Origin: Bradyrhizobium sp. 200
Lineage (GTDB): Bacteria > Pseudomonadota > Alphaproteobacteria > Rhizobiales > Xanthobacteraceae
Assembly: GCF_023100945.1 (NCBI RefSeq)
Contig: NZ_CP064689.1
Location: 9,406,001 to 9,470,000, forward strand
Direction: 5' to 3'
DNA: 64,000 bases
Within the stretch, counting starts at the first letter, position 1; each line of letters begins with the position of its first letter. The position numbers were made by a program, and so were the translations under genes. Shown here piece by piece: positions 27,733 to 36,522 of this stretch. Below the pieces are notes generated by a model. That model ran no database searches, was not told the origin of the DNA, and saw nothing but the letters and a program-made list of their open reading frames with translations.

Positions 27733-28509
27733 TCATACCGTCTTTTCCGGCCACTGACAGAGGTCGTTGATCAGACACACCTCGCAACGCGGCTTGCGGG
27801 CGAGGCAGGTGTAGCGTCCGTGCAGGATCAGCCAGTGATGGGCATGCAGCATGAATTCTGACGGAATCACCTTCTCCAGCCCCAGCTCGACCTCGAGCGG
27901 CGTGTTGCCGGGCGCCAGCCCGGTGCGGTTGCCGACGCGGAATACGTGCGTGTCCACCGCCATGGTGTGTTCGCCATAGGCCATGTTGAGCACGACATTG
28001 GCGGTCTTGCGCCCCGCGCCCGGCAGCGACTCGATCCCGGCCCGCGTGCGCGGCACCCCGCCGCCGAACTCGGCGATCAGCTTTTCCGACAGCGCGATGA
28101 CGTTCTTGGCCTTGTTGCGATAGAGCCCGATGGTCCTGATGTACTCGCGCACTTTCTCTTCGCCGAGCTCCAGCATCTTCTCGGGCGTATCGGCGACCGC
28201 AAACAACGCGCGCGTCGCCTTGTTGACGCCGGCATCCGTTGCCTGCGCCGACAGCACAACCGCCACCAGCAGCGTATAGGGGTTGAGATGCTCCAGCTCG
28301 CCCTTCGGCTCCGGATTGGCTTTACGGAAACGGCTGAACGCCTCGTGGACCTCGGCCAGCGTCCAAGGCTTTGGTTTCTGAGCTTTTGGCTTGGGCGCCT
28401 TCTTCGCCGCAGGTTTGGGCGACGCCTTGACGGCTTTTTTTGCCACTTTCTTCGGCACGGAGGGAACGCTGTATTTTCTGCCGCCGGAAGAGCGGATGAT
28501 TTTGGCCAT
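27733..28509 (-). CDS. nth: Endonuclease III
   Basis: A 258-residue DNA glycosylase/AP lyase for oxidised pyrimidines. It has a Lys/Pro/Ala-rich N-terminal extension (about residues 10-48), then the HhH-GPD fold: the helix-hairpin-helix ESLPGAGRKTANVVL with catalytic Lys, catalytic Asp in MAVDTHVFRV, and a C-terminal [4Fe-4S] cluster C-x6-C-x2-C-x5-C in CLARKPRCEVCLINDLC. An upstream in-frame extension to 28728 is antisense to the DUF2244 gene, so the ATG at 28509 is preferred. It is divergent from DUF2244. Confidence 0.95.
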   Translation of the reverse strand: MAKIIRSSGGRKYSVPSVPKKVAKKAVKASPKPAAKKAPKPKAQKPKPWTLAEVHEAFSRFRKANPEPKGELEHLNPYTLLVAVVLSAQATDAGVNKATRALFAVADTPEKMLELGEEKVREYIRTIGLYRNKAKNVIALSEKLIAEFGGGVPRTRAGIESLPGAGRKTANVVLNMAYGEHTMAVDTHVFRVGNRTGLAPGNTPLEVELGLEKVIPSEFMLHAHHWLILHGRYTCLARKPRCEVCLINDLCQWPEKTV

Positions 28510-28531
28510 GATCGGGATATACTGATACGCG

Positions 28532-29053
28532 ATGACTGCAGGCAACGACTTTGATCCGGTGCTTGACCAGCCGACGCTGTTTTCGGCGCGGGTGACGCCG
28601 CATCGCTCGCTCAACCGGACCGGCTTCCTGGTGCTGATGATTTTCATCGGCGCGGTGAGCTTCGTCGCCGGCATCGCATTCTGGATGATGGGCGCCTGGC
28701 CGGTTCTCGGGTTTTTCGGCCTCGACATGCTGGTGATCTACTGGGCGTTCCGGATCAATTTCCGCAGCGCTGACGCCACCGAGGATATCGTGATGACGCC
28801 GTCGGAATTGCGGGTGCGGCGGGTCAGCCATCGAGGCCGTCTGATCGAATGGTCGTTCAATCCGCTCTGGGTCCAGCTCGAACAGACCGGCGATCCCGAA
28901 TTCGGCATCGAGCGGCTCTATCTGGTCTCCCGCGGCCGCCGGGTCTCGATCGGCTATTGTCTGGGACCGGACGAAAAGGCCAGCTTTGCCAAAGCGTTAC
29001 TGGCTGCGCTACAAACCGCCAAACGGGGCATCACCTATAATCCCGTCACTTGA
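28532..29053 (+). CDS. DUF2244-family membrane protein
   Basis: A 173-residue protein with two adjacent membrane segments (about residues 32-50 and 55-75, VLMMIFIGAVSFVAGIAFWM and PVLGFFGLDMLVIYWAFRI). A C-terminal beta-rich domain follows containing LRVRRVSHRGRLIEWSFNPLWVQL and LYLVSRGRRVSIGYCLGPDEK. This is the DUF2244 pattern often found near respiratory genes; its function is unknown. The gap to the divergent nth start is only 22 bases, so their promoters must overlap. Confidence 0.8.
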   Translation: MTAGNDFDPVLDQPTLFSARVTPHRSLNRTGFLVLMIFIGAVSFVAGIAFWMMGAWPVLGFFGLDMLVIYWAFRINFRSADATEDIVMTPSELRVRRVSHRGRLIEWSFNPLWVQLEQTGDPEFGIERLYLVSRGRRVSIGYCLGPDEKASFAKALLAALQTAKRGITYNPVT

Positions 29054-29066
29054 GGCTTTCTTTTTT

Positions 29067-29132
29067 GATGCGTTTTCTGAACCGGGTTCCCACCCCGGAT
29101 CAAGTCCGGGACAGGCTTTCGTTCGAAACGCT
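29067..29132. repeat. Variant of the 'GCGTTTTC...GAAAACGC' dispersed element
   Basis: GATGCGTTTTCTGAACCGGGTTCCCACCCC and TTCGTTCGAAACGCT recall the better copies at 48783-48830 and 55555-55602 but carry an insertion, CGGATCAAGTCCGGGAC, itself a small palindrome. Confidence 0.5.
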
Positions 29133-29170
29133 ACGTTGGCTTGTCAGAAATCGGGTGGTTTGGACCGCGC

Positions 29171-30088
29171 ATGAGCCCTAAATCAGACCCCATGATGATA
29201 TCAGCCATACATGACCAGCGCCTGGCCAAGCCGGGCCACCAGACCGCCGCGCTGCGCGACTACGACTCGGTGCGGCGCGCCATCGCCTTCATCTCGGAGC
29301 ACTGGCGGGCGCAGCCGACCATCGAGGCGATGGCGGACGCCGCCGCCGTGACGCCGGATGAGCTGCACCATCTGTTCCGCCGCTGGGCCGGACTGACGCC
29401 AAAGGCCTTCATGCAGGCGCTGACGCTCGATCACGCCAAGGGCCTGCTCCGCGATTCCGCCAGCGTGCTCGATGCGGCGCTCGACTCAGGCCTGTCGGGC
29501 CCGGGCCGGCTGCATGATCTGTTCGTCACCCATGAAGCGATGTCGCCGGGCGAATGGAAGAATGGCGGCGCCGGCATGACGCTGCGCTACGGCTTCCACG
29601 CTTGCCCATTCGGCACCGCGATCGTGATCGCGAGCGACCGCGGACTGGCGGGGCTCGCCTTCGCCGATCCCGGCGAGGAGTCGACGGCATTTGCCGATAT
29701 GAAGCGGCGCTGGCCCAACGCGACCTATGTCGAGGATCACGACAGCACCGCCGGCCTCGCGCAGCGCGTCTTCGATACGCGGCTGTGGCGGCCGGACCAG
29801 CCGCTCCGCGTGGTCCTGATCGGCACCGATTTCGAGGTGCGGGTGTGGGAGACGCTCTTGAAGATCCCGATGGGCCGGGCGGTCTGCTATTCCGACATCG
29901 CCAACAAGATCAAAAACCCGAAGGCCTCGCGCGCCGTCGGCGCCGCGGTCGGCCGTAACCCGGTCTCGTTCGTGGTGCCCTGCCATCGCGCACTCGGCAA
30001 GGGCGGCGCGCTGACCGGCTATCACTGGGGCATCACGCGCAAGCAGGCGATGCTGGGCTGGGAAGCGGGGCAGGTCGGGATTCACTGA
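29171..30088 (+). CDS. AraC-type HTH / methylated-DNA--cysteine methyltransferase fusion (Ada-like)
   Basis: A 305-residue fusion. The N-terminal 100 residues form an AraC-type double HTH (FISEHWRAQPTIEAMADAAA and LHHLFRRWAGLTPKAFMQAL). The C-terminal 150 residues form an MGMT/Ogt domain with the alkyl-acceptor site VPCHRALGKGG and preceding GRAVCYSDIANKI helix. It repairs O6-methylguanine by suicidal transfer to the PCHR cysteine. Unlike E. coli Ada it lacks the N-terminal zinc/methylphosphotriester cysteine domain, so the usual methyl switch for activation is missing. Candidate starts are ATG 29171, or ATG 29192/29195. Confidence 0.87.
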   Translation: MSPKSDPMMISAIHDQRLAKPGHQTAALRDYDSVRRAIAFISEHWRAQPTIEAMADAAAVTPDELHHLFRRWAGLTPKAFMQALTLDHAKGLLRDSASVLDAALDSGLSGPGRLHDLFVTHEAMSPGEWKNGGAGMTLRYGFHACPFGTAIVIASDRGLAGLAFADPGEESTAFADMKRRWPNATYVEDHDSTAGLAQRVFDTRLWRPDQPLRVVLIGTDFEVRVWETLLKIPMGRAVCYSDIANKIKNPKASRAVGAAVGRNPVSFVVPCHRALGKGGALTGYHWGITRKQAMLGWEAGQVGIH

Positions 30089-30298
30089 CAGCGCTCGCCG
30101 CGCAGTCAGGAACTTGGCATCGGAACATCTCCCGCGAGCAGGCGGTGCTTTCCCGGGAAGCAAGCAGGCAACCTAACTCATTGTCTTTGGAAGGCAATTC
30201 CGGCAAGCCGGCGCCGTGCCATATCCCGGAATACCCAAGATTGACGATCGCAAATTGATCGCTCACAACCACTTGTCTCAACAGCGGAAGGTGAATCT

Positions 30299-31834
30299 AT
30301 GCAAGAACGTCGTCCGGTGATGCTGGCTATATTGGATGGCTGGGGCTGGCGCGAAGATCTGGCCGACAATGCTGTTCGTCAGGCTCACACACCGAATTTC
30401 GATGGTCTGTGGGCCACAGGTCCGCACGCATTCTTGAAGACTTCGGGACGCGATGTCGGTCTGCCCGATGGTCAGATGGGCAATTCCGAGGTTGGACATT
30501 TCAATATCGGCGCAGGCCGCATTGTGATGCAGGACTTGCCGCGGATCAACGACGCGATTGCATCCGGCAATATCAAATCCACCGAAGCGCTCCGCTCCCT
30601 GATCCAAACGCTAAGACAGAGCGGCGGCACTTGCCATCTTGTCGGCCTGGTTTCTCCGGGCGGGGTACATTCGCATGAGGACCACGTCGCGGCGCTGGCC
30701 GTCATCCTTGCCGACAATGGCGTGCCATCAGTCGTACACGCCCTCACGGATGGACGCGATACGCCGCCGAAATCTGCGGTCGATAGTTTGATGCGGCTGG
30801 AAGCCGCGCTTCCGTCGTCGGTTCCGGTTGCCACAGTGATTGGGAGATACTACGCGATGGACCGCGACAAACGCTGGGATCGCGTAGCCAAGGCCTATAA
30901 TGCAATCGTTGAGGCCGAAGGCCCACGATTCACTGACGCGCAATCAGCGATCGCTGACGCGTATGCACGCGGCCTCACTGACGAGTTCGTTGAACCATCG
31001 GTAATCGGCAATTACGCCGGCATCAGGGACGGCGACGGCGTGCTGTGCTTCAACTTTCGCGCCGATCGCGTGCGCGAGATTCTTGGCGCGATGCTTGATC
31101 CGTCGTTTGCTGCTTTTCCGCGCAGGCGCAACGTCCACTTCGCCGCCGCAGTCGGAATGACGCAATACAGCGACGATCTGGACAAACTGATGCAGACGAT
31201 ATTTCCGGCGCAGACGTTTCCGAACATTTTGGGGGAGATCACTTCTGCCGCGAATCGCACACAATTGCGCCTCGCCGAAACGGAGAAATATCCCCACGTC
31301 ACCTATTTTCTCAACGGTGGACGAGAGGAGCCTTTTCCTGGCGAAGACCGCATCATGGTGCCTTCGCCCAAGGTCGCAACCTACGACCTGCAACCGGAAA
31401 TGTCGGCACCCGAGTTGACGGCAAAAACCGTGGAGGCAATCGACTCGGGCAAGTACGACCTGATCGTCCTAAATTATGCCAATCCAGACATGGTGGGCCA
31501 CTCGGGGAACCTGGCGGCCGCGATCAAAGCGGTCGAAGCGGTAGATACCGGACTCGGGAGAATCGCAGATGCGATCCAAAGAGCCGGTGGCGCGCTGCTG
31601 GTTACTGCCGACCACGGCAACTGCGAAATGATGCGTGACCCCGTGACTGGCGGCCCGCATACTTCACATACAACGGGGCCGGTGCCGCTGTTGCTTCAGG
31701 GCGGCGGCGACGCCGTGTCATTGGCGGATGGCCGACTGGCAGATATTGCCCCGACCTTGCTCGACCTGATGCAATTGCCGAAGCCGGCAGACATGACCGG
31801 CGTTTCATTGCTGCGCCCGCACAGACGAAACTAG
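30299..31834 (+). CDS. gpmI: 2,3-bisphosphoglycerate-independent phosphoglycerate mutase
   Basis: A 511-residue manganese-dependent glycolytic enzyme that interconverts 3- and 2-phosphoglycerate. It has an alkaline-phosphatase-like N-terminus MLAILDGWGWRED, the phosphoserine loop PDGQMGNSEVGHFNIGAGR (Ser at about residue 62), the phosphotransferase insert DGRDTPPKSA, and C-terminal metal ligands NYANPDMVGHSG and VTADHGNCEMM. GGAAGG precedes the ATG. By eye the codon use is more AT-tolerant than in flanking housekeeping genes. This and the adjoining RTX cluster suggest a block with a different history. It converges with dapB with a 5-base gap. Confidence 0.96.
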   Translation: MQERRPVMLAILDGWGWREDLADNAVRQAHTPNFDGLWATGPHAFLKTSGRDVGLPDGQMGNSEVGHFNIGAGRIVMQDLPRINDAIASGNIKSTEALRSLIQTLRQSGGTCHLVGLVSPGGVHSHEDHVAALAVILADNGVPSVVHALTDGRDTPPKSAVDSLMRLEAALPSSVPVATVIGRYYAMDRDKRWDRVAKAYNAIVEAEGPRFTDAQSAIADAYARGLTDEFVEPSVIGNYAGIRDGDGVLCFNFRADRVREILGAMLDPSFAAFPRRRNVHFAAAVGMTQYSDDLDKLMQTIFPAQTFPNILGEITSAANRTQLRLAETEKYPHVTYFLNGGREEPFPGEDRIMVPSPKVATYDLQPEMSAPELTAKTVEAIDSGKYDLIVLNYANPDMVGHSGNLAAAIKAVEAVDTGLGRIADAIQRAGGALLVTADHGNCEMMRDPVTGGPHTSHTTGPVPLLLQGGGDAVSLADGRLADIAPTLLDLMQLPKPADMTGVSLLRPHRRN

Positions 31835-31839
31835 TCTAG

Positions 31840-32655
31840 CTAGAAGTCTGCGAGCCCCAGCACGTCGGTCATTGTATAGAAGCCGGGCTTCCGGCCATGC
31901 GCCCACAATGCGGCCTTCACCGCGCCCTGCGCGAACATCGTCCGGTCTTCCGCCCGGTGGATCAGCTCGATGCGCTCCATGGGACCGGCGAAGATCACGC
32001 TGTGATCGCCGGTGACGGTGCCGCCGCGCAGCGCGGCAAAGCCGATGTCGCCCGGCCGGCGCGCGCCGGTATGGCCGTCGCGGCCGCGCGCGGAACGCGC
32101 GTGCAGGTCGACGCCGCGGCCGGCGGCGGCGGCCTCACCGAGCAGGAAGGCAGTGCCCGACGGCGCGTCGATCTTGGCCTTGTGGTGCATTTCGACGATT
32201 TCAATGTCGAAGGTTTCGTCCAGCGACTGCGCGACGCGCTTGACCAGGGCTGCGAGCAGATTGACGCCGAGGCTCATATTGCCTGATTGCACCACCACCG
32301 CTCGGGAAGTCACGCTCTTGATCACGGCCATGTCGGAGGCCGATAGCCCGGTGGTTCCGACGATGTGCACGAGGCCGCGTTCGGCGGCGATCGCGACATT
32401 GGCGATGGTGGCGGCCGGCACGGTGAAATCCAGAATGCCGTCGGCATTGGCCGACAGCGTCCAAAGGTCGGCCGAGAGTTTGACGCCGTTCTCCGGCAGG
32501 CCGGCGAGCACACCGGCATCCTTGCCCAGGAGTTCCGAGCCCGGCGCTTCCAGTGCACCGGTCAACACCGCGCCCGGCGTCTCTGAAAGGACGCGCACCA
32601 GCGCGCGGCCCATCCGGCCGCCGGCCCCCGCAACGATCAATCGCATATCGGCCAT
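31840..32655 (-). CDS. dapB: 4-hydroxy-tetrahydrodipicolinate reductase
   Basis: A 271-residue NAD(P)H-dependent enzyme of lysine and diaminopimelate synthesis. The N-terminal Rossmann motif is [16 protein letters not shown]. The NAD contact [12 protein letters not shown], the catalytic region [21 protein letters not shown] (His-His and Lys-x2-Asp-x-Pro-Ser-Gly-Thr, split) and the late [23 protein letters not shown] are all conserved. GAGGTG precedes the ATG. It is probably monocistronic here; its stop faces that of gpmI. Confidence 0.96.
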   Translation of the reverse strand: MADMRLIVAGAGGRMGRALVRVLSETPGAVLTGALEAPGSELLGKDAGVLAGLPENGVKLSADLWTLSANADGILDFTVPAATIANVAIAAERGLVHIVGTTGLSASDMAVIKSVTSRAVVVQSGNMSLGVNLLAALVKRVAQSLDETFDIEIVEMHHKAKIDAPSGTAFLLGEAAAAGRGVDLHARSARGRDGHTGARRPGDIGFAALRGGTVTGDHSVIFAGPMERIELIHRAEDRTMFAQGAVKAALWAHGRKPGFYTMTDVLGLADF

Positions 32656-32877
32656 GGTTTCACCTCTTTACGCCCTATAGCGGGGCGAGGCCGTTCCGGC
32701 AACCAATCAGGACCATCTGAGGCTTCCGGGGGCCATGCGAGCCGGGGCTTGGGACGAGAGGAGGGGCAAGCAGGACAGCGATCCTGTCCCGGCATTCGAT
32801 CCGGCCATGACCGGTAGCAGGCGGCGCCGACCCCGCCGGCTCAAACCAGATGCCCGGGAGAGCGGCGACCCTTTCGG

Positions 32878-33891
32878 CTACAGGGTGAGTTCCATATCCT
32901 TCTTCAGAACGACCTGGCCGTCGCGCTCGACAACATAGGTGGCCTTGTACGTGCCACGCTCCCAGCCCGTGGCCGGTCGCTTTCTGCCGGTAAACAACAT
33001 GAACTGCGCCTTGTTCGTCTGAAGTTGCGGGGCTCGATTTTCGGCGATGACGTTTCCGAGCGGGTCCGTGATCGCGAACCGTTGTGCGTCGCCCGTCTTC
33101 AGGCCGATGACACGAACAAAAGCAACAATCGCCGCCGCGCCGGCGGACGGCAGTTCCTTTCCCGCGCTTCCATCCTCGATGAGCTCCATCGTCACCGGAC
33201 CGTTAGCGAAGCCGGCGTTCAGAATGACTCGCTCCTGGTAAGCGAGTTGCGCGTGAAGCGCAGGGTGCCACAGCAGTTCGCCGCTCCCGCAGGAGCCGGC
33301 AGCCGCCCCATATGCGAAGGGATCGACGACCTCTCCCTTATGCCTGACCGTGAAATGCAGATGAGGATATTCGGTCAGTCCTGAAAGGCCTACGCGGCCA
33401 AGCGGCTGCCGAGCTTTTACCATATCGCCGGGCTTCACCGCGAGGCTGCCGCTAGCCATATGGCAATACTGGGTTTCCCAACGCTCCGGATGTTCGATCA
33501 CAACGCCATTGCCACATTCGACGTCGCGAACGGCTTCGCGCGCAGACTTACCAATGGCGCCATCCGGCGCGCCGTCCCGTGTGCGGAGAACGCGGCCACC
33601 TGCGGAAGCGACGACTTCCACGCCTGCCCTTTGCGACGCCAGCGACGGCAGGCGAAAGTCGGTCCCGTTATGCCCGTCATACGTCAGGGTGCCGCACTTG
33701 AAGTCTCGCGCTGACGCTGACGGGTCGGCATCAGTGTAGTTCTGTATGTAGCAGGTCCGGCCCGGTTCGCAGGCGATTGGCATCCCCAATTGAATGCTCT
33801 GGGCGATCACCTCGGAAGAAAGACCAAGTGCCGCCGCAAAGACAAGGGTCCGAGAAAAAGTCGCAACGCGCATAAAATCCCGGACCATCAT
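32878..33891 (-). CDS. M23-family metallopeptidase (secreted), last gene of the RTX cluster
   Basis: A 337-residue protein with a signal peptide (MMVRDFMRVATFSRTLVFAA, cleavage near VIAQ). The LytM/M23 fold is seen with zinc ligand motif HNGTD (about residues 74-78), YCHMASGSLAV (about 139-149) and the HxH motif PHLHFTVRH (about 173-181). A C-terminal 120-residue beta-rich domain of unknown role follows (EWERGTYKATYVVERDGQVV). M23 enzymes cut peptidoglycan cross-links or glycine-rich peptides. Its ATG is 15 bases after the LuxR-type gene on the same strand, so it looks cotranscribed. It might open the wall for the secreted RTX protein or process it; this is inference. Confidence 0.85.
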   Translation of the reverse strand: MMVRDFMRVATFSRTLVFAAALGLSSEVIAQSIQLGMPIACEPGRTCYIQNYTDADPSASARDFKCGTLTYDGHNGTDFRLPSLASQRAGVEVVASAGGRVLRTRDGAPDGAIGKSAREAVRDVECGNGVVIEHPERWETQYCHMASGSLAVKPGDMVKARQPLGRVGLSGLTEYPHLHFTVRHKGEVVDPFAYGAAAGSCGSGELLWHPALHAQLAYQERVILNAGFANGPVTMELIEDGSAGKELPSAGAAAIVAFVRVIGLKTGDAQRFAITDPLGNVIAENRAPQLQTNKAQFMLFTGRKRPATGWERGTYKATYVVERDGQVVLKKDMELTL

Positions 33892-33906
33892 GGGGCGACC
33901 TGTGCA

Positions 33907-35139
33907 TCAATCCAGTGGCCGCCTGCCGGCCGTGTAAAGGTCAACCTCACCGTCGTCGTTCAAGCGGCAATCCGGTGACACTGCGCCGACGGCTTTCTCA
34001 CGCGTCCCGGCGCCAAACGGCGATTGCGTGAGATGATAGAGCAGAAAGAACTCTGCCTGCCGATTGATCCCCAGTTTAAGCATGATGCGCTTGGTGTAGG
34101 TTCTGACCGTTGCCTCGGTCAACCGCAGGTCGGCACCGATGTCCCGTGGACTTTGGAATTGAAGAATTCGAGCGATGATCCGCTCTTCGGCCCAGTTCAA
34201 GCCGAAGGCTGAGGCAATACGGTGTGCCCCCATCACTTCATCGAATTGCGGCACGATGACCAACGCTTTTCCCACGTCGCAATGGGCTGGTGCGGCCCCA
34301 ATCTTGGCGAAGGCAAACTGCTGGCGCTCCGTCGAGAGAGGCACAGTTGTGTTCAGCCAAATCTGACCAGGCCGCGGAATCAACGCCTCCCGGATTGCCT
34401 CCCTCAAATTCTCGGTTACCGGTCCGCTGGACCCGGCGAGCCTGTCACCATCCAGCTTGATGAGTTCGGCCTTTGCCAGCAGCGCCCGTCCACTGCGATT
34501 GACCTCGTGAACACGCAGGCCTTTGTCCACGATGAGTGCAGGAAAAGCCAGTTTTTCCAGCCAGGTTTCTGCGTTTGGGTGTCGATCCGGTGGCCGCTGC
34601 GCAAGGGAATGCGCCGTCTCCCAAACCGTGCGCACCGCGCGCGCGAGACAGGGAATTTCGGCCCGGGCGAGCGCAGTCTGCCGCCACCCCGCTACAAACA
34701 CCACGGTTGACCTGTCGCGAGAGGCAAACCTGCCTATGACGGAATGACCGTTTGTTCCTGGCTCGGAGCCGATCAGTTTTCGCACAAAAGCGGTCCGTGC
34801 GTTGAAAGGCTCGAGGAGAGCGCAATCTGTGCCAGCGCCTTTGCGGGCAATTCGCGCGACGGCCGTGGTGCACGACGGATCGATTGTGGCGTGTCCGATC
34901 CGGACCTCTTCAAGCTCCGACCCGCTCGTGTGCGACATGACCGCGACGTAGCAACTACTGCAATCGAAAAGCTCGGCAACAGCCTTGCCAAAATATTCCA
35001 TCGCACTCTGGTTTCGACCTTGCTCCGTAGGCTGTCCTGTCTGCGGTTCGTCGACGTTCTGAAAAGGTCCGCCGCGCTCAGCGTGATTGACGCGAAGCCG
35101 ACTCTGCCTGAAGGGCAATGCTTTGCTGCTCTCATGCAC
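33907..35139 (-). CDS. LuxR-type HTH transcriptional regulator of the RTX cluster
   Basis: A 410-residue regulator. I chose the GTG at 35139 (protein begins HESSKALPF after the start) because GGGAGG lies five bases before it; a TTG at 35154 is the longer alternative. The middle contains a PAS-like stretch (FPALIVDKGLRVHEVNRSGRALL). The C-terminal LuxR/GerE HTH is LNWAEERIIARILQF, DIGADLRLTEATVRTYTKRI, MLKLGINRQAEFFLLY. The N-terminal 180 residues are Cys-containing and unrecognised, perhaps a sensory GAF-like domain. It sits between the type I secretion genes and the M23 gene, so it probably controls this cluster. Confidence 0.8.
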   Translation of the reverse strand: MHESSKALPFRQSRLRVNHAERGGPFQNVDEPQTGQPTEQGRNQSAMEYFGKAVAELFDCSSCYVAVMSHTSGSELEEVRIGHATIDPSCTTAVARIARKGAGTDCALLEPFNARTAFVRKLIGSEPGTNGHSVIGRFASRDRSTVVFVAGWRQTALARAEIPCLARAVRTVWETAHSLAQRPPDRHPNAETWLEKLAFPALIVDKGLRVHEVNRSGRALLAKAELIKLDGDRLAGSSGPVTENLREAIREALIPRPGQIWLNTTVPLSTERQQFAFAKIGAAPAHCDVGKALVIVPQFDEVMGAHRIASAFGLNWAEERIIARILQFQSPRDIGADLRLTEATVRTYTKRIMLKLGINRQAEFFLLYHLTQSPFGAGTREKAVGAVSPDCRLNDDGEVDLYTAGRRPLD

Positions 35140-35184
35140 GGGCGCCTCCCGCAATTACTATCCAGCCGGACTCATGCCGACGGC

Positions 35185-36522
35185 TTAGTGCTCCCTAAAC
35201 GCGCGGTTGATGCGAAGTTCCATCGGCTGCAGTAAATATTGCGCAAAAGTTCGTTCTCCTGTTTCAACAAATATTTCAACGGGCATTCCGGGCAGCAATG
35301 ACGAGATATAGGAGGAGGTCGGCGCGTCGATATCGAGCTCCACTTCCGCCATGTAAGACGTAACGCCACTCTTGGCGTCGGTCAGTGCGTCTGCCGCCAC
35401 GCCGATGACTTTTCCATCGAGCATGGGCCGACGACGAATATTCAGCGCGTGAACACGCACGCGCGCGATCTGTCCGGCATGAACTTCTTCCCGATCCATT
35501 GGCTTCAATGCTGCCTCGATGACAAGCCGATCTTCCGTCGGAACTATTTCCAGGAGGGTTTCGCGGGGTGCAAGCACCGCGTTAAGATCTCTGCTGTTGA
35601 GGCCGACGATCTTTCCACCCTCTGGGGCGCGCAATTCGGACCGGCCAAGCTGATCGCGCAACCCGGCAATTCGATGTCGAAGATCGCCAATCTCCTCACT
35701 CGTCGCATGCAGATGCTTCGCGACTTCCTGATTCTGATTGAAGCCGAGCTGTCGACGCCTGTCCTCCAGCTCCGCCATTTTGCCTCTCATCTCGGCCACA
35801 GATGACGTGTTGCGGGCAATCTGTCCGCTGGACTCGGCTTCGGCTCGTTTCAAGGCCAACACGCGTGGCTTTCGGGCGAGGCCCTTTGCAAGGAGGTAGC
35901 TCGTATCAGCTATCTCCTCCTGCAATAACTTGAGTTGTTGCTCGACACCTTTAGTGTTGCTTTCGAGGCCTCGGATCGAGTCCGTCAATTGCAGCATCTG
36001 CTGATCGATCATCTTGCGCTCATTCTCGATCGCGGCCAGTCGGGCTGCAAACTCGGATTCCTGAGTTTGCATGGCAATACGTGCGGACGCATGGCTCGCG
36101 TTCTTCTTCAGTTCGTCGGGAAACAAAATCGATTCGGCGCGGGTCTGTTCCGCAGCAAGCCGCGCCTCTATCGCCAGAGCCGCAAAAAATTTTGTCTCGA
36201 GCGAGCCGAGCATTGCTTCGATCTGCGTGGTGTCGAGCCGCGCGATGAGCTGGCCGGCCTTAACCTGATCGTTTTCCCTGACGTAAATTGACTTTATTAT
36301 CCCTCCCTCGAGATGCTGGACTGCCTTGCGCTTTGAATGGACCTTTATGACGCCTGGTGCCATAACCGCGCCGCGAAGCGGAACCGTCGTGGCCCACACG
36401 CCGAAGCAGCAAAATTGCAGAATGAGCAGTACACATCCCCATCCGATGATCCGCCGCATGTCGGATCGCGGTTGTTCCTTGCGGGAAACGGTGATTGCAC
36501 GATCTTGACCTCTTGCCGTCAT
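35185..36522 (-). CDS. Type I secretion membrane fusion protein (HlyD family)
   Basis: A 445-residue periplasmic adaptor. The N-terminus is cytoplasmic (MTARGQDRAITVSRKEQ), followed by one membrane segment (about residues 24-45). The lipoyl-like half-motif is IKVHSKRKAVQHLEGGIIKSI. A long coiled-coil hairpin spans roughly residues 100-290, and the second lipoyl half (RSELRAPEGGKIVGL) and C-terminal beta-barrel follow. This matches PrtE/HlyD proteins that link the ABC exporter to an outer-membrane TolC channel. Its ATG overlaps the ATPase stop by 4 bases, so they are translationally coupled. Confidence 0.92.
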   Translation of the reverse strand: MTARGQDRAITVSRKEQPRSDMRRIIGWGCVLLILQFCCFGVWATTVPLRGAVMAPGVIKVHSKRKAVQHLEGGIIKSIYVRENDQVKAGQLIARLDTTQIEAMLGSLETKFFAALAIEARLAAEQTRAESILFPDELKKNASHASARIAMQTQESEFAARLAAIENERKMIDQQMLQLTDSIRGLESNTKGVEQQLKLLQEEIADTSYLLAKGLARKPRVLALKRAEAESSGQIARNTSSVAEMRGKMAELEDRRRQLGFNQNQEVAKHLHATSEEIGDLRHRIAGLRDQLGRSELRAPEGGKIVGLNSRDLNAVLAPRETLLEIVPTEDRLVIEAALKPMDREEVHAGQIARVRVHALNIRRRPMLDGKVIGVAADALTDAKSGVTSYMAEVELDIDAPTSSYISSLLPGMPVEIFVETGERTFAQYLLQPMELRINRAFREH

